A DNA stretch of 17,657 nt, from NCBI GenBank assembly GCA_903834645.1, contig CAILKA010000103.1:1-17657 (forward strand). The letters are read 5' to 3'. This DNA is from an uncultured beta proteobacterium (GTDB lineage Bacteria > Pseudomonadota > Gammaproteobacteria > Burkholderiales > Burkholderiaceae_C). The notes beneath the pieces are model-generated. The model ran no database searches. It was not told the origin of the DNA and saw only the letters and a list, made by a program, of their open reading frames with translations. Position numbers and translations under genes: made by a program. Below are positions 1-8,351 of the stretch, in pieces (the first letter of the stretch is position 1; every line of letters begins with the position of its first letter).

Positions 1-840
1 CGGCTTCATCGTGGCCACCATCTCGGCGGTGATGAGCTTGGGCGCCGGCTTGCCCGGGATCAGCGCCGTGGTGATGATGACGTCACACTCGCGGGCCTGC
101 TTCGCGTACATCTCACGCTGCGCGCGCTGGAAGCCTTCGCTCATGACCCTGGCGTACCCGCCGCCGCCCGAGCCTTCTTCCTCGTAGTCGACCTTGACGA
201 ACTCGCCGCCGAGCGACACCACCTGGTCGGCGACTTCGGCGCGTGTGTCGTTGGCGCGCACGATGGCACCCAGGTTGGCCGCGGTGCCGATGGCCGCCAG
301 GCCCGCCACGCCGGCGCCGGCGATGAACACCTTGGCCGGCGGGATCTTGCCAGCGGCCGTGATCTGGCCGTTGAAGAAGCGACCAAAGGCATGAGTCGCC
401 TCGATGACGGCACGGTAACCGCTGACGCCCGCCTGCGAGGTGAGCGCGTCCATCTTCTGCGCCCGGCTGAGCTGGCGCGGCAGGGCATCGATGGCAAGAA
501 CCGTGGCGCCCTTGGCCGCCAGCTGCTGAATCAGCTCGGGGTTCTGCGCGGGCCAGAGGAAGCCGATGAGCATGCCGCCCTCGCGCATCAGCGCCACTTC
601 GTCTGGCGACGGCGCTCGCACCTTGAAGACGATATCGACGCTGGACCACAGGGCTGCCGCATCCGGCAACACCTCGGCGCCGGCAGCGCGGTAGGTTTCG
701 TCACCACAGTTGGCGGCGTCGCCGGCGCCGCTTTCCACGGCCACCGCAAAGCCCAGCTTGACGAGCCTTTCCACCACATCGGGTACGGTGGCCACGCGCC
801 TCTCGCCGGCCGCAGTTTCCTTCGGAACTCCAATAAGCAC
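1..840 (-). CDS. pntA: NAD(P) transhydrogenase subunit alpha (part 1), 5' part only
   Basis: Proton-translocating transhydrogenase passes hydride between NADH and NADP+ at the inner membrane; this subunit carries the cytoplasmic NAD(H)-binding domain. The frame runs off the window edge, leaving 280 codons. It begins VLIGVPKETAAGERRVATVP, the typical start of the family, and contains the Rossmann motif GAGVAG followed by AANLGAIVRANDTR. The start is GTG at 838-840: the complement of 845-852 reads AGGAAGAG just upstream, and the conserved N-terminus begins exactly there. It lies 177 bp downstream of the dehydratase gene on the same strand, so it may have its own promoter or receive read-through. 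The C-terminus is outside the window. Family assignment is secure; the exact subunit split (alpha-1 of the three-subunit type) is likely but not visible. Confidence 0.93.
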   Translation of the reverse strand, partial: MLIGVPKETAAGERRVATVPDVVERLVKLGFAVAVESGAGDAANCGDETYRAAGAEVLPDAAALWSSVDIVFKVRAPSPDEVALMREGGMLIGFLWPAQNPELIQQLAAKGATVLAIDALPRQLSRAQKMDALTSQAGVSGYRAVIEATHAFGRFFNGQITAAGKIPPAKVFIAGAGVAGLAAIGTAANLGAIVRANDTRAEVADQVVSLGGEFVKVDYEEEGSGGGGYARVMSEGFQRAQREMYAKQARECDVIITTALIPGKPAPKLITAEMVATMKP

Positions 841-1017
841 GTGTCTCTTCCTCGTGTAGGTTGCTTGCGTCAGGTCATCCGCGACGCGGCCAGTGGCAAC
901 GCACGCGGCTGCTGTACCAGCGAACCCGGGTCTTCATCGGCCATGTGGATCACGCATTGCGACAGCAGCGTATCGCGTGCCACCGTGAAGGGGGTACGGT
1001 TCTTCGACTGCCCGCTG
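841..1017. other. Intergenic gap between dehydratase gene and pntA
   Basis: These 177 bp hold the pntA ribosome binding site (complement of 845-852) and presumably a pntA promoter, but I see no convincing -35/-10 pair and no strong hairpin with a T tract that would end the upstream operon. A frame open on the minus strand here (870-1082) overlaps the dehydratase end and resembles nothing I recognise. Confidence 0.5.
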
Positions 1018-2748
1018 TCACACACCTTCATGGTCGTCCTCTTCCTTGGCCCCGCGAAGAAAGTCAAAGTCACAACCGGCATCGGCCTGCATCACGTGGT
1101 CCTGGTACAGCTTGGCGTAGCCGCGCGCGGCCAGCGCCGGCCGCGCAGGCAGTGCTGCGCGTCGGCGCGCCAGTTCGGCCTCGTCGACGAGCAGGTCGAC
1201 GCGGCGCTCCTTCACCGAGAGCCGGATGCGATCGCCCGTGCGCACCAGGGCCAGCGGCCCACCGGCCGACGCTTCCGGCGTCACGTGCAGGACGATCGTG
1301 CCGAAGGCGGTGCCGCTCATGCGGGCGTCGGAGATGCGCACCATGTCCTTCACGCCGGCCACCGCCAGCTTCTTCGGGATCGGCAGGTAGCCGGCCTCGG
1401 GCATGCCGCTGCCGCTGGTCGGGCCCGCATTCTGCAGCACCATGATGTCGTCGGCGCGGATGTCGAGATCCGGGTCGTCGACGCGCTCGGACAGATCCTG
1501 GAGCGAGCTGAAGACCACCGCGCGCGCCTCCTTCTCGAACAGGCTCTTGTCGGCCGCCGAGCGCTTGAGGATCGCGCCGCCCGGAGCGAGCGAGCCGAAC
1601 AGCGCCACCAGGCCGCCCACCGGCTCGATCGGCTCGGCCGCCTTGCGCACCACGCGGTGGTCGGCCCAGGCACCTTCCTCGGCGGCCAGGCGCTCGCCCA
1701 GCGTCTCGCCGGTGACCGACAGCGTGTCCAGGTGCAGCAGCGGTTTGAGCTCGCGCAGCAGCGCGCTCATCCCGCCGGCGGCGTAGAAGTCCTCCATGTA
1801 GTTGTCGCCGGTCGGCTTCAAGTCGACCAGCACCGGGGTGGTGTCGCTGAGCACATTGAGCTCGTGCAGGGACACCGGAATGCCCAGCCGGCCCGCCACC
1901 GCAGTCAAGTGAATGATCGCGTTCGTGCTGCCGCCCAGCGCCAGCAGCACGCGCAGGGCGTTGTGCACCGACTTGTGCGTGATGACCTGGCTGGGCCGAA
2001 TCGGCTTGTGGATCAGTTGCACGGCCTGTGTGCCGCTGGCCTCGGCCGCGCGCAGCCGGTCGGCATGCACCGCGGGAATGGCCGCCGTGCCCGGCAGCGA
2101 CATGCCCAGCACCTCTGCAATGCAAGCCATCGTGCTGGCAGTACCCATCACCGCGCAGGTTCCGGCGGTGGTGGCCAGGCGGCCCTCGACCACGTTGATG
2201 GTCTTCCGGTCGATCTTGCCGGCGCGGAAACTGCCCCAGAAGCGCCGGCAGTCGGTGCAGGCGCCCAGGCGCTCGCCCTCGTGGCGGCCGGTCATCATCG
2301 GCCCGGTGACGAGCTGGATCGCCGGTACGTCGGCTGCGGCAGCACCCATCAGCTGCGCCGGCACGGTCTTGTCGCAGCCGCCGATCAGCACCACCGCATC
2401 CATCGGCTGCGCGCGCACCATCTCCTCGACGTCCATGCTCATCAGGTTGCGGAACATCAGGCTGGTGGGGTTGAGGAAGACCTCGCCCAGCGAGATGGTG
2501 GGGAACTCGATCGGGAGCCCGCCGGCAGCGAGCACGCCGCGCTTGACGGCATCGACCAGCTCAGGCATCGCGCGGTGGCAGTTGTTGAAGCCAGACGCGC
2601 TGGATGCGATGCCGACCACCGGGCGCTCCAGCAGCGCCGTCGAATAACCCATCGACTTGATGAAACTGCGCCGCAGGTACAGCGCGAAGGCGCGATCGCC
2701 GTAGTTGGTCAGGCCACGGGCAATGCCGTGGTCGGGAACGTCTGCCAT
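1018..2748 (-). CDS. IlvD/Edd-family dehydratase, sugar-acid (L-arabinonate dehydratase-like) type
   Basis: Family members remove water from 2,3-dihydroxy acids, giving 2-keto-3-deoxy acids, with an Fe-S cluster and Mg2+. The 576-residue protein has the expected length. Visible motifs are GFNNCH (Cys57), IGGCDKT (Cys125), TCAVMGTASTMA (Cys198) and DARMSGTAFG, which carries the serine proposed as catalytic base in characterised sugar-acid dehydratases. The three cysteine positions and the ending DFDFLRGA match the arabinonate/xylonate dehydratase branch better than the branched-chain amino acid enzyme. The ATG at 2746-2748 is chosen because GGAG precedes it by five bases; a longer frame to 2820 has no support. 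It is the last gene of the eight-gene operon, 87 bp after the aldehyde dehydrogenase gene. The exact sugar or hydroxy acid cannot be read from sequence. Confidence 0.93.
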   Translation of the reverse strand: MADVPDHGIARGLTNYGDRAFALYLRRSFIKSMGYSTALLERPVVGIASSASGFNNCHRAMPELVDAVKRGVLAAGGLPIEFPTISLGEVFLNPTSLMFRNLMSMDVEEMVRAQPMDAVVLIGGCDKTVPAQLMGAAAADVPAIQLVTGPMMTGRHEGERLGACTDCRRFWGSFRAGKIDRKTINVVEGRLATTAGTCAVMGTASTMACIAEVLGMSLPGTAAIPAVHADRLRAAEASGTQAVQLIHKPIRPSQVITHKSVHNALRVLLALGGSTNAIIHLTAVAGRLGIPVSLHELNVLSDTTPVLVDLKPTGDNYMEDFYAAGGMSALLRELKPLLHLDTLSVTGETLGERLAAEEGAWADHRVVRKAAEPIEPVGGLVALFGSLAPGGAILKRSAADKSLFEKEARAVVFSSLQDLSERVDDPDLDIRADDIMVLQNAGPTSGSGMPEAGYLPIPKKLAVAGVKDMVRISDARMSGTAFGTIVLHVTPEASAGGPLALVRTGDRIRLSVKERRVDLLVDEAELARRRAALPARPALAARGYAKLYQDHVMQADAGCDFDFLRGAKEEDDHEGV

Positions 2749-2835
2749 GGGAACTCCGGCTCGTTGATGTCGGCGGCCACCGAGTCGCTGCCCGGCTCGT
2801 CGGCCCAGTATGAACGGCAACGCGTGCCGGTGAAC

Positions 2836-4296
2836 CTACAGCCGCGTCTTGATGTACTTGGCCTCGAGATAGTCGCGCACGCCCAGCGAGCCGCCTTCGC
2901 GCCCCATGCCGCTGTCCTTGACGCCGCCGAAGGGCATCTCGGCACTGGCGATGGCCAGTTCGTTGATGCCGACCATGCCGGCCTCGATGGCCTCGCTGGC
3001 CAAGGTGGCGGTCTTCAGCGAACGCGTGAACAGGTACGAAGCCAACCCGTAAGGCGTGGCATTGGCCAGCTTGATGGCCTCGTCGAAGCTGCCGAACGGC
3101 GCAATCGGCGCCACCGGTGCGAAGGGTTCGTCGCGCATGATGCGCGCCGTCTGCGGCACGTCGGCCAGCGCCGTGGGCGCGAGGTAGTAGCCCTTGTGGC
3201 CCAGTCCCTCAGGGCGGGTGCCGCCAGCCACCAGGCGCGCGCCATGGTCCAGCGCGTCGGCAATCAGCGACTGCGCATGCACCAGGCCACGTCGGTTGGC
3301 CATCGGTCCGACATCGGTGTCTGCCAACAGGCCCGGGCCCACCTTCAGCGACCGAGCCACCGCCGCAAAGCGTTCGACGAAACCGGCATACACGCTCTCG
3401 TGCACGAAGAAGCGCGAAGGCGAGGCACACACCTGGCCGCAGTTGCGGTACTTGAAGCGTGCGCACTGTTCGGCCGCCCACTCGACGTCGGCGTCTTCGA
3501 ACACCAGCACCGGCGCGTGGCCACCCAGCTCCATCGACACGCGCTTGATGCCATCAGCGGCCAGGTGAAGCATCTTGCGACCCACCGAGGTGGAACCGGT
3601 CAGCGTGATCTTGGCGACCTTCGGCGAGCCGACCAGCACCTCGGAGATGAAGCCCGAGTCGCCGGTGACGAGGTTCACGGTGCCCGGCGGCAAGCCAGCG
3701 TCGTGCAGCGCCTGCACCACGGCCATGCAGCTGCCGGCGGCCTCGCTGGCCGGCTTGACGACCACGCTGCAGCCGGCACCCAGCGCCGCAGCGATCTTGC
3801 GCGAGGGCAGCAGCGCGGGGAAGTTCCACGCCGAGAAGGCCGCCACCACGCCCACTGGCTCCAGGCGAACCTGCATGCGCACCTCGGGCAAGCGCGACTG
3901 GAAACTGTGGCCGTAGATGCGCTGCGTCTCGCCGGCGTACCAGTCGAACTGGTCGGCGGCGTCGTTGAGCTCGCCGCGCGCCTGGGCCAGCGGCTTGCCG
4001 GTCTCGGCCGACATCAGGCGGGCGATGGCCTCGTTGCGCTCGCGGATCAGCGCGGCGGTGCGGTGCAGCAGCGCCGCTCGCTCCCACGGCGAGGTCTGGC
4101 GCCAGAGGCGGAAGGCGGCCTGCGCCGCGTCGACCGCCGCGTCCAGGTCCTCGCGCGAGGCCACCGGTATCCAGCCGATCACCTCCTCGTTGGTCGGGTC
4201 GATCACCTCGCGCACCTCGCCGCTGGTGGCGCTGCACCAGTGGCCGTTGATGAACAGGCCATAGCCGCTGTACAGGCCCAAGTCGTCGCGCTTCAT
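2836..4296 (-). CDS. NAD(P)-dependent aldehyde dehydrogenase (semialdehyde dehydrogenase-like)
   Basis: Oxidises an aldehyde to its carboxylic acid with NAD+ or NADP+ in the cytoplasm. The 486-residue length is typical of the succinate/2-oxoglutarate semialdehyde dehydrogenase group. Catalytic residues are all present: Asn158 in SAWNFP, Lys181 in VVKPASE, Glu256 in MELGGH and nucleophile Cys290 in NCGQVCASPSR. The nucleotide-binding turn TGSTSVGR lies at 233-240 and the closing motif MPFGGVKDSGMGREGG near the C-terminus. The ATG at 4294-4296 has AAGGGAG about nine bases upstream. It starts 19 bp after the TPP-enzyme gene, so the two are surely co-transcribed; the natural reading is that it oxidises the aldehyde that enzyme releases. 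No truncation or oddity is seen. The substrate is not determined. Confidence 0.94.
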   Translation of the reverse strand: MKRDDLGLYSGYGLFINGHWCSATSGEVREVIDPTNEEVIGWIPVASREDLDAAVDAAQAAFRLWRQTSPWERAALLHRTAALIRERNEAIARLMSAETGKPLAQARGELNDAADQFDWYAGETQRIYGHSFQSRLPEVRMQVRLEPVGVVAAFSAWNFPALLPSRKIAAALGAGCSVVVKPASEAAGSCMAVVQALHDAGLPPGTVNLVTGDSGFISEVLVGSPKVAKITLTGSTSVGRKMLHLAADGIKRVSMELGGHAPVLVFEDADVEWAAEQCARFKYRNCGQVCASPSRFFVHESVYAGFVERFAAVARSLKVGPGLLADTDVGPMANRRGLVHAQSLIADALDHGARLVAGGTRPEGLGHKGYYLAPTALADVPQTARIMRDEPFAPVAPIAPFGSFDEAIKLANATPYGLASYLFTRSLKTATLASEAIEAGMVGINELAIASAEMPFGGVKDSGMGREGGSLGVRDYLEAKYIKTRL

Positions 4297-4315
4297 GTCC
4301 GCTGCTCCCTTGTCG

Positions 4316-6229
4316 TCAGATCACGGTGGCGAGGTAGCGCCGCTGCACGTCGTCGCACCAGTTGCCGACGTTCCAGGAGCCGTAGGCGCCGAGGCCACCT
4401 TCAGGCCGCTCGCCGGCATACACCGGCACGTGCACCAGCGCCAGGCCGTCGTGCGCATGGGCACGCTCGAGCGCGTCGCGCAGGCTGGCGATGTCCTCGC
4501 CGCCCCACAGGGCCAGCACGCCCTTCACGCTGGCGGCCAGCTGGAGGTAGTCCACTGCGACGCCGTCGTTGGTCCGGAAGTCGCGTCCGTACTGCGCATG
4601 CTGCAGGCTCGAGATGGCCGCCATGCGCCGGTTGTCGAAGACCACGATGGTGCCCCGCGCGCCGTGCTCGACAGCGCTGATCAGCGCCTGCGGATTCATC
4701 ATGAAGGAGCCGTCGCCGGTGAACGCAATCGGGTACTGGTGCGTGCGCGCCATGCCGGCGGCCGTCACCGCACAGGTGGCGAAGCCCATGTACGAGGCAC
4801 CCGACTCGGTGTAGGTCTGTCCGGGCGCGTCGTCCTCGACCGTCTGGAAGCCATTGGCCTGAACGTCGCCGGCGTCGAAGAACTTGATCGCGCCGACTTC
4901 GCGGGCGAAGTCGCACACCGTCTTGATCGCCACCGGCTGCGTCAGCACCGGACGCTGCCACACCTCGTCGAACAGCGGCGGCGTGGCCTGGCGCTCGCGC
5001 AGGAAGCCTTTCCATGCGGCCTTGCTGGCCGCGCAGGCTTCCAGCCACTGCGCGCGGGCCTGCGCCTGCGCATCCGGCACTGCGGCCAGCGCGGCGAGCA
5101 GCTGTGCCACCACCGCGCCGATGTCGCCCTGCAAGGCCAGCGTGTGGTTGTAGTGAGCCAGGTCGGCGAGGTCGGCATTGATGTTGATGACCTGCTCGAC
5201 CTTCGGGTAGCCGATGCCCGAGCAATCGCTCTGGCAGACCGCGCGCGTGCCGATGGCCAGCAGCAGCGTCGCGTTGCTCATCGCGTGGTTGCCGCTGATC
5301 GAGCCCTTGCTGCCCCCGACATGCATGTTCTGCGGGTGGGCGTCGGGCAGCGCGCCGGTGGAGCCTGGCGAGAGCACGACCGCGGCGCCACAGGACTCGG
5401 CCAGCGCGCGCAGCGGCCCGGCGAAGGCCCGGCCGCCGCCGCCGACCTTCATCACGATGCGTGCGTGGCGGCGCAGCACCTGCGCCGCCTGCTGGAGCGC
5501 CGAGCCGTCGGCCACCTCCGTGCGTGGCGCCCGCAGCGCCTCGGGCAGCGCGTCGAGGTGCAGCCCATGGACGACCTGCGGCTGCGTGTTGATCGGCAGC
5601 AGCAGGTAGAAAGGACCCGGCTTGACCGGGTGGTGCACGCACTGCGTTCCGCGGCGCAGCGCGTCGCGCAGCGCCTGCGGCGTGTGCAGAACGTAGGACT
5701 GGCCCATCAGCGCCGTCATCTGGCCATACAGGTGCTGCTGCGGCTTGGGGAGCTGCTGCATGTTGTAGCCCTCGCCCCAGGTCGTCTCGTCACCGTAGAT
5801 GTGATACAGCCCGACACCGTTGGACGCCGCAGCCAGCGACCCGGCCATGGCCTGCAGCGCGCCAGGCCCGATCGAGGTGACCACCGCGCAAGGCTCTCCC
5901 CAGGCCCAGGCCAACGCGGTGCCCGCATGTGCCATCTCGACCTCATTGCGGAAGTTGTAGACCTGGGTCACACCCGCTTCGGTGTAGATGCGCAACACCT
6001 CGCCGAGGTCGGTCGAGCCGTGGCCGAAGATCGCGAGGTACTTGCTGACGCCCTGCTTCAGCAGGCCCAGCACCAGAGCCTCCGACAAGCTGAGGTCGAG
6101 CCGCCGCGGCAGCAAGCCTTGCTCGAGCGCGGCCTGAAGCGAGCCCGCGGTCGCAATGGCCTGCGCGCGGACGGCCTGTCCCTGAGGGCCCGGAAGGAGG
6201 GCTAAAGGCAAATCGCTGGCTTGGTTCAT
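4316..6229 (-). CDS. Thiamine diphosphate-dependent enzyme, IolD/acetolactate synthase-like
   Basis: A three-domain TPP enzyme of 637 residues. The N-terminal pyrimidine-binding domain has IFGHGSTDLGEVL (68-80), the likely catalytic glutamate Glu96 in FRNEVEMAHAG, and TSIGPGALQAMAG. The central domain spans about 235-380. The C-terminal diphosphate-binding domain has GDGSFMMNP at 505-513 and DNRRM from 532, fitting the GDG-x(25)-N metal/TPP motif. The FGHG start and the DNR...SLQ segment (532-542) recall IolD, which hydrolyses a cyclic 1,2-dione in inositol breakdown, but no other inositol gene is present. Decarboxylation or carboligation of a 2-keto acid is equally possible. The ATG at 6227-6229 has AGGGA upstream. 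It lies between a Bug-protein gene (49 bp) and the aldehyde dehydrogenase gene (19 bp). The class is secure; the reaction is unknown. Confidence 0.88.
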   Translation of the reverse strand: MNQASDLPLALLPGPQGQAVRAQAIATAGSLQAALEQGLLPRRLDLSLSEALVLGLLKQGVSKYLAIFGHGSTDLGEVLRIYTEAGVTQVYNFRNEVEMAHAGTALAWAWGEPCAVVTSIGPGALQAMAGSLAAASNGVGLYHIYGDETTWGEGYNMQQLPKPQQHLYGQMTALMGQSYVLHTPQALRDALRRGTQCVHHPVKPGPFYLLLPINTQPQVVHGLHLDALPEALRAPRTEVADGSALQQAAQVLRRHARIVMKVGGGGRAFAGPLRALAESCGAAVVLSPGSTGALPDAHPQNMHVGGSKGSISGNHAMSNATLLLAIGTRAVCQSDCSGIGYPKVEQVININADLADLAHYNHTLALQGDIGAVVAQLLAALAAVPDAQAQARAQWLEACAASKAAWKGFLRERQATPPLFDEVWQRPVLTQPVAIKTVCDFAREVGAIKFFDAGDVQANGFQTVEDDAPGQTYTESGASYMGFATCAVTAAGMARTHQYPIAFTGDGSFMMNPQALISAVEHGARGTIVVFDNRRMAAISSLQHAQYGRDFRTNDGVAVDYLQLAASVKGVLALWGGEDIASLRDALERAHAHDGLALVHVPVYAGERPEGGLGAYGSWNVGNWCDDVQRRYLATVI

Positions 6230-6278
6230 CGTGATGTCCCTGCTCGGTCGGGCGCAGATGCGCGAGACCGATACGTCT

Positions 6279-7259
6279 TCATTGCAGCTTCAGCCCGACC
6301 TTGGCCATCAGCTGCGCCAGCGCGGCGTCATCGGTGGCGATCGTCTGAGCGAACTCGCGCGCCGTCTGGAAGGCTGGAATGAACCCGCTCTTTTCGCCCT
6401 GTGCCTTGAACTCGGGGCTGTTGACGGTCTTCTGAAGCGCCGTCTCGAGCTTGGCCAGCACCGCCGGAGGCGTGCCCTTCGGCGCGGCGACGCCGCGCCA
6501 CATGTCTGCCTGAAAACGCATGCCCTGTTCAAGCGCCGTCGGCACCGTCGGGAAGGCCGGTTCGCGCACGGAAGACAGCGTGCCCAGGACCTTCAGCGTG
6601 CCGGCGCGCACGTGCGGGGCCAGCGCACCGGGCAGTTGCACCAGCGCGTCGATGTGCCCGCCGAGCAGGCTGGTCACGACCTGGGCAGCCGCGAACGGCA
6701 CGTGCAACACCTCGGCCTTCTGTCCGGCGACGAAGGCCTCTGCGCTGACGTGCGTGTGACTGCCGGTGCCCGAGTTGCCCAAACGGATCTCGCCCGGCTT
6801 GGCGCGGGCGTGAGCCATCATGTCCGACAGGTTGTTCCAGGGCGAGTCCTTGCGCACGGCAATGACCGGGTTCTCGACGGTGACGCGAGCGATCGGGTCG
6901 AAGGCCTTGTAGTCGAAGGGCGTGAGCCCGGAATAGCGCACAGTGGAAATCGAGTTTGAGTTGAAGACCAGCGTGTATCCATCGGGCTTGGCCGCCTGGA
7001 CGTGCTTGTAGGCCAGCGCGCCACCGGCACCTGGCCGGTTGATGACGACGACGTTCTGTCCGACATGTTTGGTCATGCCATCGGCGAGCACCCGCGCGAC
7101 GACGTCGGCCGACGAGCCGGCCGGGAACTGCACGATCAGCTCGATCGGCTTGCTGGGAAATTCGCCGGCCAGAGTCGGCGCGACGGCAAAGGCCAGCGAT
7201 GCGCCCGCGGCAGCCAGTCGCATCCATGAACTCGCCTTCAAAGAGGTGCTGTCCTTCAT
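6279..7259 (-). CDS. Bug/TctC-family periplasmic substrate-binding protein (orphan, within catabolic operon)
   Basis: Periplasmic binding proteins of this family capture carboxylates or related small molecules for TctAB-type membrane transporters, and some act in signalling. The 326-residue protein has a Sec signal peptide with probable cleavage in TLA-GEF after residue 31. It then shows the family layout: FPSKPIELIVQFPAGSSAD, the RPGAGG loop, KPDGY, and GNSGTGSHTHV in the second half. It lacks adjacent membrane genes. A second binding protein with TctB and TctA is encoded at 13815-16800, and both share the unusual segments NSNSI and FDY-AFDP, suggesting related ligands. The ATG at 7257-7259 has a strong CAGGAG site. 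It sits 23 bp after the Mo-hydroxylase subunit gene and 49 bp before the TPP-enzyme gene. Confidence 0.93.
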   Translation of the reverse strand: MKDSTSLKASSWMRLAAAGASLAFAVAPTLAGEFPSKPIELIVQFPAGSSADVVARVLADGMTKHVGQNVVVINRPGAGGALAYKHVQAAKPDGYTLVFNSNSISTVRYSGLTPFDYKAFDPIARVTVENPVIAVRKDSPWNNLSDMMAHARAKPGEIRLGNSGTGSHTHVSAEAFVAGQKAEVLHVPFAAAQVVTSLLGGHIDALVQLPGALAPHVRAGTLKVLGTLSSVREPAFPTVPTALEQGMRFQADMWRGVAAPKGTPPAVLAKLETALQKTVNSPEFKAQGEKSGFIPAFQTAREFAQTIATDDAALAQLMAKVGLKLQ

Positions 7260-7282
7260 CTTTGTCTCCTGAAGTCGCCCGC

Positions 7283-8341
7283 TCAGGCGGGTTGCGTACC
7301 TGCGGCAATCGCCGGCGACGCCGCGGCAGGTGCAGCGCGGGTCGCTGCCGCCGCCGCGCGACGTGCTAACAGCGCCTCGAGCACACGCTCGGGCGTGGCC
7401 GGCAACTGGGTGATGCGCACGCCGACGGCGTCGTGGATGGCATTGATCACCGCCGCGGCGGTGGGCGTGATCGCCGGCTCGCCGATGCCCTTGACGCCCA
7501 GGGGCGTCTTCGGGTCGGGCTCCTGGATCAGCACCGAGGTGACCTTCGGGACGTCGAGCGCGGTGGGCAGGATGTACTTCGCGAAGCCGGCGGTGGTGGT
7601 GCGGCCATCGACCTGCACGTACTCTTCCATCAGCGCGTGGCCGATGGCCATCACCACGCCGCCCTCGATCTGGCCCTCGACCTGCTGCGGGTTGACGACG
7701 CGGCCGACGTCATGCGCCGCCCACACGCCGAGCACCTGCACCTCGCCAGTGTCGTCGTCGACCTCGACTTCGGCCACCTGCGCGCCAAAGACGTAGCTCT
7801 GCCACGGCGTCGCCTCGCCCGTTTCGGGGTGCAACGGGGTGTGGGCCGAGGTAAACAGGCCGCTGCCGACGATGACGATGCCGCGCTCCTTCTTGAGCAC
7901 GTGCACCGCGTGTTCCATCGACATGCGCTTGCTCGCCGAGCCCTCGACCCAGACCTCGCCGGCGAAGGCGCGCACGCTCTCGGCGCTGACACCCCAGTAG
8001 GCACCCATCGCGGCGCGGAACTTGCCGAAGGCCTCGCGGCAAGCGATGGCCACTGCGTTGCCGATCATGTAGGTCATGCGCGTGGCGCCGGCATGTGCCG
8101 CCTCGGGCACACGCGCGGTGTCGTTGTCGCCGAGCACGATGTCTTCGGGCCGCACTCCCATCTCCTGCGCCGCGATCTGGCACAGGCCGGTGAGCACGCC
8201 CTCGCCGATCTCGGTCACGCCGGTGGCCACCTTGACGGTGCCGCCGTCGTCGAGCTCGACCCACACGGCCGCACGGTCCATCGCCGCCGTGCGTGCGATG
8301 CCGTACCAGCCACAGGCCATGCCCCGTCCACGATGCTTCAT
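7283..8341 (-). CDS. Molybdenum hydroxylase, C-terminal half of Mo subunit (medium subunit)
   Basis: Encodes only the second half (352 residues) of the molybdopterin-binding subunit of the xanthine dehydrogenase/aldehyde oxidase family. Landmarks are RGRGMACGWYGIA at the N-terminus, GVTEIGEGVLT (41-51; most relatives have GQG here), AAHDVGRVVNPQQVEGQIEGG (about 209-228) and GVKGIGEPA with the expected catalytic Glu288. The last 30 residues are alanine-rich. The ATG at 8339-8341 is preceded by AAGGAGCAGGAG and follows the TAA of the upstream partner by 10 bp in a different reading frame, so this is a true separate gene rather than a broken one. A longer open frame to 8473 overlaps the upstream gene and is not used. 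It must assemble with the 2Fe-2S/Mo N-half fusion protein to form an active site. Confidence 0.92.
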   Translation of the reverse strand: MKHRGRGMACGWYGIARTAAMDRAAVWVELDDGGTVKVATGVTEIGEGVLTGLCQIAAQEMGVRPEDIVLGDNDTARVPEAAHAGATRMTYMIGNAVAIACREAFGKFRAAMGAYWGVSAESVRAFAGEVWVEGSASKRMSMEHAVHVLKKERGIVIVGSGLFTSAHTPLHPETGEATPWQSYVFGAQVAEVEVDDDTGEVQVLGVWAAHDVGRVVNPQQVEGQIEGGVVMAIGHALMEEYVQVDGRTTTAGFAKYILPTALDVPKVTSVLIQEPDPKTPLGVKGIGEPAITPTAAAVINAIHDAVGVRITQLPATPERVLEALLARRAAAAATRAAPAAASPAIAAGTQPA

Positions 8342-8351
8342 CTCCTGCTCC

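Noticed and set aside
870..1082. Minus-strand 70-codon frame between the dehydratase gene and pntA
   Set aside because: It overlaps the dehydratase end, has no convincing ribosome site and no recognisable similarity.
391..4680. Very long plus-strand open frame (1429 codons)
   Set aside because: It lies opposite pntA, the dehydratase and the aldehyde dehydrogenase genes, all with clear family motifs. Its product is Arg/His/Ala-rich with no recognisable domain, typical of antisense frames in GC-rich DNA.
4295..6205. Plus-strand open frame of 636 codons
   Set aside because: Antisense shadow of the TPP-enzyme gene; same composition bias and no recognisable motif.
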